From Paracoccaceae bacterium (GTDB taxonomy: Bacteria > Pseudomonadota > Alphaproteobacteria > Rhodobacterales > Rhodobacteraceae), in contig SLQN01000558.1 in NCBI GenBank assembly GCA_007131465.1, forward strand, positions 1-15,394: a stretch of 15,394 bases of DNA, given 5' to 3'. Every line of letters starts with the position of its first letter. Positions within the stretch are counted from its first letter, which is position 1. The position numbers and the translations under genes were made by a program. Positions 1 through 7,245 of this stretch are shown here, one piece after another. The notes beneath the pieces are model-generated. The model was not told the origin of the DNA. It did not search any database and saw nothing but the letters and a program-made list of their open reading frames with translations.

Positions 1-696
1 GGGCCAGTGCACGAAGAGCCGATGAGCCGTTTCGCGCAGGTGGCGGCGGGCAATCTGGGCGCGGCCAATGCGCTTATCCCGCAGGTCACGCATCACGACC
101 GCGCCGATGTCTCGGCCCTTGCGGCCTTGCGCAAGAACTGGCGCAGTGAGGCGCAGGCGCGCGGTGTGAAGCTGACCGCGCTCGCCTTCCATATCATGGC
201 GCTGGCGCAGACCCTGCGCGATTTCCCGCGCTTCAATGCCTCGCTCTCGGGCGATGGCAGGACGCTTGTGCTGAAGGACTATGTCCATATCGGCATTGCC
301 GTGGACACGCCCCATGGGCTGATGGTGCCGGTGATCCGCGATGCCGACCGCAAGGGGCTCTGGGCGATCTCGGCCAAGATCTCGGACCTGGCCGCGCGCG
401 CGCAGGCGCGCAAGGTCGCGTCCGACGAGATGGGCGGGGCCTCGATGACGATCAGCAATCTGGGCGGGATCGGGGGGATCGGCTTCACTCCCATCGTCAA
501 CCCGCCCGAACTCGCTATCCTCGGCATCACCCGGACCGAAACCGTCACGCTCTGGGACGGCGACACCCCGCGCCCCGTCCCGATGGTACCGCTGGACCTG
601 TCCTATGACCACCGGGTGATCAACGGGGCAGATGCTGCAAGGTTCCTCGCCACCTATGCAGCACGCATCGCAGACCCGAAAACCATGGCCTTGTGA
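1..696 (+). CDS. 2-oxo acid dehydrogenase E2 (dihydrolipoamide acyltransferase), AceF-like, 3' part
   Basis: The frame is open from base 1, so the gene begins outside the window and 231 C-terminal residues are visible. They make up the trimer-forming acyltransferase domain that moves the acyl group from lipoyl-lysine to CoA in the pyruvate dehydrogenase complex. Family signatures are the MPRFN-like segment (here FPRFNASLS), GIAVDTPHGLMVPVIRD, the TISNLGGIGG loop with the catalytic-side serine, and the terminal SYDHRVINGADAARF with catalytic His at codon 610-612. The pattern, including PIVNPPELAILGI, follows E. coli AceF more closely than the usual alphaproteobacterial PdhC (which reads ISNLGMFG), so it may belong to an AceE/AceF-type complex. 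The canonical DHRxxDG Asp is Asn here (622-624). Acetoin dehydrogenase E2 is an alternative. The lipoyl and E1/E3-binding domains would lie upstream. Confidence 0.9.
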   Translation, partial: GPVHEEPMSRFAQVAAGNLGAANALIPQVTHHDRADVSALAALRKNWRSEAQARGVKLTALAFHIMALAQTLRDFPRFNASLSGDGRTLVLKDYVHIGIAVDTPHGLMVPVIRDADRKGLWAISAKISDLAARAQARKVASDEMGGASMTISNLGGIGGIGFTPIVNPPELAILGITRTETVTLWDGDTPRPVPMVPLDLSYDHRVINGADAARFLATYAARIADPKTMAL

Positions 697-700
697 GCGA

Positions 701-729
701 CAGAAGGGCGCAGCTTCTGGCAGCGTTTT
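701..729 (+). terminator. weak hairpin just after the E2 gene
   Basis: CAGAAG (701-706) pairs with CTTCTG (714-719) around a 7-base loop, starting 4 bases after the E2 stop codon. A short TTTT follows at 726-729. The stem is only 6 bp and the T run is offset, so this is a weak candidate for the end of the E2 transcript. Confidence 0.25.
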
Positions 730-932
730 GCGCGGGGGGCTGAGTCGGGCGCTGCCCGGAAATGACCATGTCCCCCGCGCCCTGCCGCCGTTGCAGGCGC
801 GATCACATGGCCACAGGCCCCCCCGCGCGGCAGCGTCTTGTCGAAAGCCTTGAGACCAGCGAAAGGAGCGCGCGCGATACAGCCCGGCTTGATGGTCCCG
901 GCAGGGATGGTGGTGCTGCAAGAGCACGGACA

Positions 933-970
933 GAATGTCCGGCTTTCGTGCGAAAGCAAGCCGGACATTC
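933..970. repeat. 13-bp perfect inverted repeat with a nested hairpin
   Basis: GAATGTCCGGCTT (933-945) is the exact reverse complement of AAGCCGGACATTC (958-970). A second, mutually exclusive perfect hairpin lies inside: GCTTTCG (942-948) with CGAAAGC (951-957). The two foldings share bases 942-945. No T run follows directly, so it is not a classical terminator. It could be the ends of a small mobile or REP-like element, or a structured RNA. Confidence 0.6.
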
Positions 971-985
971 CGCCACAGCATGTCG

Positions 986-1015
986 CTCGGAAGTGGTTAC
1001 CGGTTCCGAGTTTTT
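986..1015 (+). terminator. candidate rho-independent terminator
   Basis: CTCGGAA (986-992) pairs perfectly with TTCCGAG (1004-1010) and is followed at once by TTTTT (1011-1015). The loop contains GGT/ACC that could lengthen the stem. On the plus strand this has the layout of an intrinsic terminator, about 290 bases after the E2 stop. No plus-strand gene lies between, so it would end either a long E2 3' UTR or a short noncoding transcript. Confidence 0.4.
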
Positions 1016-1046
1016 CGACATGCGAAAACAATAGGCTGGAGCCTAT
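1012..1046. repeat. two adjacent small palindromes
   Basis: TTTTCG (1012-1017) pairs with CGAAAA (1023-1028). Three bases later ATAGGCT (1031-1037) pairs with AGCCTAT (1040-1046) across two bases. Both are perfect. With the two inverted repeats to the left they make four palindromes within about 115 bases, far denser than in the rest of the window. Confidence 0.5.
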
Positions 1047-1084
1047 GGCGTGACTGCGGATGAACGCGATATGCTCCAGTGTGT

Positions 1085-1376
1085 TCAGGTTTGCATGAGA
1101 CACCCCTCCTCTGCTTCTGCGGGCGGGATGTGGATGTCGCCGATGGGGCCGAGCAGCCGGCGGTTGTCATCCCAGTCGACGCGCAAAGCCTTCACCAACG
1201 AAGCCCTGCTGCACAAACTTGCGCAGGAACCCGCAGAGAAGCGCGTCCGAAGCGGGAATCGGCGTGACGAAGGCTGGCGCGTCGACCACGACCCCCTCGC
1301 TCGGATCGAGCTCGATCTCCACGACATGCGCAATCTGATCTTTGCCGCGTTTCAGCGTCAGTACGGGGACTGACAA
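1085..1376 (-). pseudogene. small unidentified gene split by an apparent frameshift
   Basis: Two overlapping minus-strand frames look like the two halves of one protein of about 97 residues. The first half reads from a TTG at 1376 (MSVPVLTLKRGKDQIAHVVE...) to FVQQGFVGEGFARRLG and a stop. The second half, one frame over, reads ...LRVDWDDNRRLLGPIGDIHIPP... to a TGA at 1085-1087. Both halves have G/C-rich third positions typical of real genes here, and each loses that pattern past the join. Removing one G of a GG pair near 1189-1190 would give a continuous FVGEALRVDWDDNRRLLGPIGD. I do not recognise the family. The TTG start has no clear ribosome binding site, so the 5' end may also be lost. A programmed frameshift or a sequencing error is possible. 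Confidence 0.5.
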
Positions 1377-1509
1377 GACCCGCCCTGCGTGCGCTCAAGA
1401 CACCAAGGCGCAAGACTGCAATGGCACACTGATAGCTGATTTCGCTCTATCGAGGTCAGTGCTTTGGGGTTGAAGATTTGTGGACCGTGTTCTTTACGCA
1501 TCCCGTTGT

Positions 1510-3867
1510 TTACAAGTTGCCCCGATATCGGGATAATTCCGCGATTGCGTGGTGCATATCTCGACGCAGTGTCTCGACCAAGTCCTTCAACGCTCCGCCC
1601 GTTCCATTCTTACAACCGGACTGCAACTGCTTGGCGCTACGCGCCAATGACAGAAGGCCGACCGTGCTCGATGCGCTGGCGAGCCTGTGTGCGGCGCTTT
1701 CCAGGCGCGAGACGTCCTGCGCGATGGCAAAGCGGGGCAGTTCGGCTGCCAGCCTCTTGGCGGTGATCAGATAGCTGTCGATGATGCGTTTGCAGCGCTC
1801 AGGGCCCAGATCCGCAAGCATCTGGTCCAAACGTTTTCTATCCAGGAGTGTTTCCAAGGTATCTGCCTCAGACGGTTCGGTCTTGGCTGCCTTTGGCGCC
1901 GCCTTGCCATTCGGATCGGGCAACAGCGCCTGACGGATCGCCTGTGCCAACTCGCCGGGCCCATAGGGTTTGGCGACAATATACTGCACCAAATCCAGCG
2001 GTAGATTGCTCACATCGGTCACATCCGCTGTCATGAGAATAAAAGGCAGGGATCGCAGCCGCGCGTGCTTTGCCTTACGCAGATGTTGCGCGAGTTCACT
2101 GCCCGTGGCCTTGCCGAGATGTTGGTCGCTTACCACCATATCGAAGTCGGTCGTTTCAAGCAGTCGGAGCGCGCCTCTCACGTTTTCGGCGAGCACAGGG
2201 GCATGTCCAAGTTCTTGCAGATAGGCCTTGATGAGCCTTGCACTGGCCAGATCATCTTCGACGATCAAGATGGACAGACCAGCGCTGTCCGGGGCATCAT
2301 CTTGCTGCCGGGTGACGGTTGCGAACGGAAGCTCGAAGGTGAATTCACTTCCGCCGCCTTGAGCAGGGCTGGCAGAGATGCTGCCCCCCAGAAAGGCGAC
2401 AAATTCCCGGCAGATTGCCAGACCCAGCCCGGTTCCACCTTCACTCTGCTCCTGACTGGCATCTTCATATTGCGTGAAAGGTTCGAACAGCCAACTGGTC
2501 GCGCGCGGCGGCAGCCCGGGACCCGTGTCGATGACCGCGAAGCGCAGTTGTGCGTGATCGGCGCCGAGCGTTTCGGAAAGGGTGACATGCAGAGTGACGC
2601 CGCCCTCGCGCGTGAATTTCACAGCATTTGACAGAAAATTCATAAGGATATGGCGCAGTTTCTGCATATCGCCATAGAGCAGCGACGGGACATCCTCGGC
2701 AATGCTAGACTGAACTTCGAGCCCTTTTTCGGTCGCAGTTGATTCGATCGTGAGCATGACGCTCCGGATCAGATCCCGCAGACTGAACTCCTGGTCGAGC
2801 CTTCGCAAGGCGCGGGCTTCAACGCGTGACAGCCCAAGAATATTCTCGATCAACTCAGACAGGACGCGACCGGATTCTTGTAGTCGCAGAAAGTGTCGCT
2901 GCTGTTCCGGATCAAGCCGCTGGTCATCAATCAGATGTGTGAGCGCCAGAATGCTGTTGATCGGCGTCTTGATCTCATGACTGAACATGGCCAGCAGAGC
3001 GGATTTGGCTTTCTCGGCATCCTTGGCCGCTTCAGTAGCAGCAAGATACTCGGTTACATCCTTGAGGATAATCACGCGCCCGGTAAACTTGTCAGAGATG
3101 TCGAGCATTGTCCGGCTGGCTACCGAAAACACGCGCTGCCCGTTGACTGTGTCGAGTGTGATCCCTGCCGTGTTTTCTTGTTCTCTCTGCGACTTATCCC
3201 TTATCTCGCCGAGCAATTCGTGCAATGGGTCATGGTCCACCTGGCCGTAATAACCCAGACCGGGGGCGTCTCTTCCAAGTAGCAGCCGATGTCCTGCTGC
3301 GTTCATATGCAAGGGTGTATCATTCTGATCCACCAGAATTGCGGGCTCCGACAGGCTTTCGAAGACTGTCAGGTATTTGTTCTTTTCATTGACCAGTGCG
3401 CGATTGGCAGCCCTGAGTTGCTCGAGTTCATCACTGGTGCCCTTGGCGACCAGATTGGTGACAAGTCCCAGTTCGATAACGTCGAAGATTTCCATCAAGC
3501 CGGTCAGCAGACGTCGCCTGTCTTCGGGTGAGACCGGCTTTTCCTCGACAAGGTCGAAAAAACTGCGACGATAAAACACCAATAGCCCCAGAAACATACC
3601 GATGTCGATACCACGCGCCGCGTGCTTGCGGGTTTGCTCCAGGCAATAGGCGGCTGCCTCATCAAGGGCCTCGCCGCGCGGTTTGCGTGTCGCGGCAATA
3701 TCGGCAAGTGCCGCCACAATCGGCTTGCTGATTTGGACTATGGACAGACGCCAAGCCTCACGCAGGGTCGAGGTGTAGTCAGTGTGGCCATTCTGATGCG
3801 CATAATGCACCACGCGGTCGGTCAGCCAGTCTTCGTTTTCGACAATCAGCCGTCCGAGCTCGTCCAC
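1510..3867 (-). CDS. torS: soluble hybrid sensor histidine kinase (PAS-HisKA-HATPase-REC-HPt), TorS/DorS-like by context
   Basis: This 785-residue phosphorelay kinase likely senses S-/N-oxide or redox conditions and signals to the nearby response regulator. Domains in order: a helical N-terminal part (about 5-145) resembling RsbRD N-terminal sensor domains, a short coiled linker, PAS (about 165-275), HisKA with phospho-acceptor His297 in FSHEIKTPIN, HATPase (400-515) with N box NFLSNAVKF, G1 DTGPGL and G2 GGTGLGL, a receiver (531-647) with acceptor Asp581 and Lys633, and a C-terminal HPt (672-780) with His727 in SAAHRLAS. There is no membrane segment or periplasmic loop, unlike classical TorS. 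The GTG start at 3867 is chosen because GGAGGG sits 6 bases before it; an ATG at 3942 would add 25 residues but has a poor binding site. The gene lies after torA, beyond that gene's terminator, so it probably has its own promoter. Symbol by context; sensor part differs from E. coli TorS. Confidence 0.85.
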   Translation of the reverse strand: MDELGRLIVENEDWLTDRVVHYAHQNGHTDYTSTLREAWRLSIVQISKPIVAALADIAATRKPRGEALDEAAAYCLEQTRKHAARGIDIGMFLGLLVFYRRSFFDLVEEKPVSPEDRRRLLTGLMEIFDVIELGLVTNLVAKGTSDELEQLRAANRALVNEKNKYLTVFESLSEPAILVDQNDTPLHMNAAGHRLLLGRDAPGLGYYGQVDHDPLHELLGEIRDKSQREQENTAGITLDTVNGQRVFSVASRTMLDISDKFTGRVIILKDVTEYLAATEAAKDAEKAKSALLAMFSHEIKTPINSILALTHLIDDQRLDPEQQRHFLRLQESGRVLSELIENILGLSRVEARALRRLDQEFSLRDLIRSVMLTIESTATEKGLEVQSSIAEDVPSLLYGDMQKLRHILMNFLSNAVKFTREGGVTLHVTLSETLGADHAQLRFAVIDTGPGLPPRATSWLFEPFTQYEDASQEQSEGGTGLGLAICREFVAFLGGSISASPAQGGGSEFTFELPFATVTRQQDDAPDSAGLSILIVEDDLASARLIKAYLQELGHAPVLAENVRGALRLLETTDFDMVVSDQHLGKATGSELAQHLRKAKHARLRSLPFILMTADVTDVSNLPLDLVQYIVAKPYGPGELAQAIRQALLPDPNGKAAPKAAKTEPSEADTLETLLDRKRLDQMLADLGPERCKRIIDSYLITAKRLAAELPRFAIAQDVSRLESAAHRLASASSTVGLLSLARSAKQLQSGCKNGTGGALKDLVETLRRDMHHAIAELSRYRGNL

Positions 3868-3873
3868 CTCAGT

Positions 3874-3879
3874 CCCTCC
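3874..3879 (-). promoter_or_regulatory. ribosome binding site that decides the kinase start
   Basis: On the minus strand GGAGGG is followed after 6 bases by GTG (3867-3865). It is a near-ideal Shine-Dalgarno sequence. The in-frame ATG upstream at 3942 has only a weak match, so the GTG is the better start. Confidence 0.6.
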
Positions 3880-4027
3880 GGTTGTGACTGATTCCCGAGT
3901 CTCGACAGCGCGTCGTGATGGCAGCGTCAACAAAACTGCCATGCTTTCAGGCCAGCCTTGGTCAATGCGGGCGATGCAGGGGCGTCAGATAATCAAATCG
4001 ACACTTTTACTTAGGCAGCAGAAAATG

Positions 4028-4061
4028 CTGCACTGGCGCGCAACCGTGCGCGCCAGTGCAG
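4028..4061 (-). terminator. strong intrinsic terminator of the torCDA operon
   Basis: A perfect 15-bp stem, CTGCACTGGCGCGCA (4028-4042) with its complement at 4047-4061, closes a 4-base loop. It begins 6 bases after the torA stop codon. Read on the minus strand it is followed by CATTTTC. It would separate torCDA expression from the kinase gene downstream, or let only partial readthrough pass. Confidence 0.8.
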
Positions 4062-4067
4062 TCTCTG

Positions 4068-6527
4068 TCAAGCGTTCGTCGGCGCCTCAAACACGGTTAC
4101 TGGCGGCAATTCGCCCGTGTATTTCTCCACATCTGCCAGACAGGTGTGGCCCGAATTGCCATTGGCCAGACGCGATGTCGGCACATCGCCGGTCAGCGAA
4201 TTGACATCGCCATAGGCGCAAAGCGCGGTGTCGGCAGTGGTGTCCACCGGGTTGAACCAGGCACCTTCATTCAGCCGGAGCACGCCGGGCCGGGTCGCGT
4301 CGGTGATGACGGCGCCAGCCAGAGTCTGGCCGCGATGGTTGAACACGCGCACCACATCGCCATCCTCGATCCCGCGCGCGCTGGCATCGTCGGGGTGGAT
4401 CAGGCAGGGCTCGCGCCCTGTCACCGCATAGTCATCGCGCAGTATCGTCCCGTTGAGCTGCGAGTGCAGCCGCGAAAAGGGGTGCGCCGAGTTGACATGC
4501 AGCGGATACTCGGCCGATTCGCCCGACCACTCGTCCGGCGGCAGCCAGGTCGGGTGCGGCGGGCAGCCATCATAGCCCATGCGCTCGATTGTGCGCGAGT
4601 AGATCTCGATGAGCCCCGAGGGCGTGCCCAGCGGCTCGAACAGCGGATCCTCGCGGAAGCTGGCATGACGCACGAAGCGGCGCGCTGCATCGGAGATCTC
4701 GAATTCGAGGATACCCGCACTCCAGAAGCCATCGAAACCGGGCACATCCAGCCCGATCGATTCGGCCTGATCCATACCGCTTTCATAGAGGTGTCGCAGC
4801 CAGCCCATCTCGTCGCGACCCTCGGTAAAGGCATCGCGCCCGCCCAGCCTATCGGCGATGTCGGCAAAGATGTCGTATTCGCTGCGCGCCTCGAACTGTG
4901 GCTCGACGATCTTCTTCATCGCCACCAGCGCCTTTGACGAATAGTCGCCGACATTCTCGATGTCGTTGCGCTCATAGGATGTGGTCGCGGGCAGCACGAT
5001 GTCGGCATGGCGCGCGGTGGCCGTCCACTGGAAATCCTGCACAACGAAGGTTTCCAGCTTCTGCCAGGCCTTGCGCATGCGGTTGCGGTCCTGGTGGTGG
5101 TGGAACGGGTTGCCGCCGGCCCAGTAGGCCATGTAGACATCCGGGAAGGGCAGTTCTTCGCCATTGTTGTCAAAGGTGGTGCCGGGATTTTCCAGCATCT
5201 CGACAATACGGCTGACCGGAATCGAATAGGCACCGGCTTCGGTGATCCAGGCCGCCCCTTCTACCGCGGCCCCACCGTCCGAGATGCCGGGAACTGCCAT
5301 TGCCCGCGCCGAGGGCGCGCCTCCATTGGCGTAGTGATAGCTCAGGCCAAAGCCGCCACCCGGCAGGCCGATCTGGCCCAGCATCGAGGCCAGCGTGACC
5401 AGCATCCAATGCGACTGCTCACCATGCTGCTGGCGCTGGATCGACCAGCCCGAGGCCAGCATCGTGCGGTTGGCGGCAAAGAGCTGCGCCAGCTCGACAA
5501 TGGTCTCCGCCGGCACCTGACAGATTTCGGACGCCCATTCGGGGGTTTTCGGCACACCATCGCTTTCGCCGGTCAGATAGGGCAGGAAGCGGTCGAACCC
5601 GGTGGTGTATTCATCCAGGAACGCCTGATCATGCAGCCCTTCGCTGTAAAGCGCATGCGCGATGCCCAGCATCATCGCCACATCGCTTTGTGGGCGGATG
5701 CGGATTGGCTCGACGTCGAAGAACTCGGCGGTCTTGTTGCGGATCGGGTCGATGATGATGACCCGCTTGCCGGTGTCGCGGAACTGTTCGAAATAGGGAT
5801 AGACGTCGTGGTCGGCCACTGTCCAGCCAATCTGGTTGGTGGTGATCGGGTCAGCGGCCCAGAATACCAGCACATCGGTGCTTTCAATCAGCACCGGCCA
5901 GACAGTCTGTTGTTCATAGACTTCTAGCGTGCCGGTGACATGGGGCATGATGACCTGGCTGGCACCGGTCGAATAATCGCCGGTGGCGTTGACGAACTGC
6001 CCGTCAAGCGCGGTGTTCAGCATCCGGCGCAGCAGGCTCTGGCAGTTGTGGAACTTGCCCGAGCTTTTCCAGCCATAGGAACCGGCAAAGATGCCACCCG
6101 GCCCATAGGTTTCGGAAACCCGTTGCAATTCGCCAGCAACAAGATCGAGCGCCTCTTCCCAGCTGACGCGGACGAAGTCATCGCTGCCGCGGGTCTCGGG
6201 CGAGGCGCCGGGGCCGCCTTCCAGCCATGCCTTGCGCACCATCGGATACTTGATGCGCGAGGGCGAATAGACGCTGTCCATGATGCCCGGAAGCTGGTGG
6301 CTGGGTGCCGGGTCATTCTCCCAGGGGCGCAGATCGGTCCAGACGCCGTCTTCGACCTGGCCATAGAAGACGCCCCAATGCGAGCCCGAGATGACCTCGC
6401 CATTGGTGCCGGCCTGGGCTGCACCGGGCCGCAGCACAGTCGGCGCAAAGGCCGCGAGCGCCCCCATGGCCGTAGCGCTTTGCAGCAGGCTCCGGCGCGA
6501 GATGGTCAGTTGGTTCTGTCTGGTCAT
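4068..6527 (-). CDS. torA: periplasmic DMSO/TMAO reductase, catalytic molybdenum subunit (TorA/DorA)
   Basis: This 819-residue single-subunit bis-MGD enzyme reduces TMAO and/or DMSO as terminal electron acceptor in the periplasm. A twin-arginine signal is visible: SRRSLLQ at 10-16, a hydrophobic stretch, and cleavage probably after AQA at 37-39. The length matches Rhodobacter DorA (about 823). The molybdenum ligand is Ser186 in GDYSTGASQ. SYGWKSSG at 150-157 contains Tyr151 and Trp153, corresponding to Tyr114 and Trp116 of Rhodobacter DMSO reductase; the Tyr is reported missing in E. coli TorA, so DMSO is a likely substrate. Other family stretches are VYEQQTVWPV, FWAADP, YWAGGNPFHHHQD and SAHPFSRLHSQLN. 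There is no N-terminal FeS cysteine motif, as expected. The gene follows torD by 7 bases; the torD stop overlaps its TGAGGA binding site, implying translational coupling. In Rhodobacter naming it would be dorA. Confidence 0.95.
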   Translation of the reverse strand: MTRQNQLTISRRSLLQSATAMGALAAFAPTVLRPGAAQAGTNGEVISGSHWGVFYGQVEDGVWTDLRPWENDPAPSHQLPGIMDSVYSPSRIKYPMVRKAWLEGGPGASPETRGSDDFVRVSWEEALDLVAGELQRVSETYGPGGIFAGSYGWKSSGKFHNCQSLLRRMLNTALDGQFVNATGDYSTGASQVIMPHVTGTLEVYEQQTVWPVLIESTDVLVFWAADPITTNQIGWTVADHDVYPYFEQFRDTGKRVIIIDPIRNKTAEFFDVEPIRIRPQSDVAMMLGIAHALYSEGLHDQAFLDEYTTGFDRFLPYLTGESDGVPKTPEWASEICQVPAETIVELAQLFAANRTMLASGWSIQRQQHGEQSHWMLVTLASMLGQIGLPGGGFGLSYHYANGGAPSARAMAVPGISDGGAAVEGAAWITEAGAYSIPVSRIVEMLENPGTTFDNNGEELPFPDVYMAYWAGGNPFHHHQDRNRMRKAWQKLETFVVQDFQWTATARHADIVLPATTSYERNDIENVGDYSSKALVAMKKIVEPQFEARSEYDIFADIADRLGGRDAFTEGRDEMGWLRHLYESGMDQAESIGLDVPGFDGFWSAGILEFEISDAARRFVRHASFREDPLFEPLGTPSGLIEIYSRTIERMGYDGCPPHPTWLPPDEWSGESAEYPLHVNSAHPFSRLHSQLNGTILRDDYAVTGREPCLIHPDDASARGIEDGDVVRVFNHRGQTLAGAVITDATRPGVLRLNEGAWFNPVDTTADTALCAYGDVNSLTGDVPTSRLANGNSGHTCLADVEKYTGELPPVTVFEAPTNA

Positions 6528-6534
6528 GGCATCC

Positions 6535-7245
6535 TCATATGGTTGCGTTTGTCGTCGCGGGTTTCCCGGTCAGGGCGGGTTCGCGGCCCGCCAGGCCCGG
6601 CTGGTGTTCTGTCTGATTTGCCAGATTGTGGCGCAGAAAGCCGATAAGCCCCTCGATGAGCCCGCCATAGAAAACGGTGTAACCCCGCCGCCGCAGTGCC
6701 GTGGCCAGGTCAGGCGCCCAGCTCATCACATGCTCGTGCGCGAATTCGGCGGCCGGGAGCGGGGTCTCGCCGCCCTCTGCCTCGCGCTCCAGCAGGGCGG
6801 CCAGCAGGTTCAGCTGGATGGCCAGATGATCGGGCGGCTCGGGCGTGCCGGTGTCGATGACCAGTCCGGTTTCTCTGAGCAGCCTTGCCATCTGCCGCGC
6901 CGGCTCTTGCCAGAGCAGCCCCTTCTCGCTGCGCCAGACCGAGGCATAGGGTGGCACGGCCTGCGGGCCGCCGACCAGAAAGGCGCGCGAATGCTCGGCT
7001 GCAAGCCGGCTGGCTGCGATCTCCAGCCCGTCCGGCGCTTCGGTCAGCGCCGACAGCGCCTCGCCTGTCTGAGCCAGCGCCGGGTCGGCGCGCAGCGCGG
7101 CAAGCAGCGTTTTTCCTTCAGGTGTGGCATAGGTCGCCAGAGCATCGGTGCAAGGGGGGACGAGCAGCAGGGAGGCGGCCCAGCGGCAGACAAAGGTCGC
7201 TTCAAGCGGGGTCGGCACAGCGGCGACATGCGGGTCAGTATCCAC
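6535..7245 (-). CDS. torD: TorD/DorD-type chaperone for the molybdoreductase
   Basis: This 236-residue cytoplasmic chaperone binds the TAT signal and apo form of TorA and holds it open for molybdenum cofactor insertion before export. It is all-helical with no membrane segment. Recognisable TorD-family parts are ASVWRSEKGLLWQEPARQMARLL (roughly 101-123) and the EPPDHLAIQL motif at 136-145, matching the conserved EPxDHL region of E. coli TorD. I place the start at GTG 7245: GGAG lies 7 bases upstream and the protein then has normal family length. This start overlaps the 3' end of torC by 11 bp. A longer frame reaching 7404 would run deep inside torC and adds a non-conserved cysteine-rich stretch, so I reject it. 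The C-terminal tail of about 25 residues is proline/threonine-rich and probably disordered. Confidence 0.9.
   Translation of the reverse strand: MDTDPHVAAVPTPLEATFVCRWAASLLLVPPCTDALATYATPEGKTLLAALRADPALAQTGEALSALTEAPDGLEIAASRLAAEHSRAFLVGGPQAVPPYASVWRSEKGLLWQEPARQMARLLRETGLVIDTGTPEPPDHLAIQLNLLAALLEREAEGGETPLPAAEFAHEHVMSWAPDLATALRRRGYTVFYGGLIEGLIGFLRHNLANQTEHQPGLAGREPALTGKPATTNATI

Larger units (their letters stand above)
697..1084. other. noncoding stretch rich in inverted repeats
   Basis: I see no convincing gene in these 388 bases. The open frames here have no family features, start poorly and overlap each other. The second half (933-1046) holds four inverted repeats almost back to back, two of them listed as one repeat entry below. 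The first half shows only the weak hairpin after the E2 stop. It may be a long 3' region of the E2 operon or the remains of an interspersed element. Confidence 0.5.

Noticed and set aside
654..1103. Minus-strand open frame of 149 codons below the broken gene
   Set aside because: It reads through the palindrome cluster and into the E2 gene, is full of Cys, Arg and Ser with no domain pattern, and lacks a good binding site.
3567..3602. Hydrophobic stretch in the kinase (GIDIGMFLGLLVFYRR) as a membrane segment
   Set aside because: The uninterrupted hydrophobic part is only about 11-13 residues and is flanked by charged helices, too short for a membrane span.
4056..4937. Plus-strand open frame of 293 codons at the 3' end of torA
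   Set aside because: It lies opposite conserved torA sequence, crosses the operon terminator, and has no recognisable domain.
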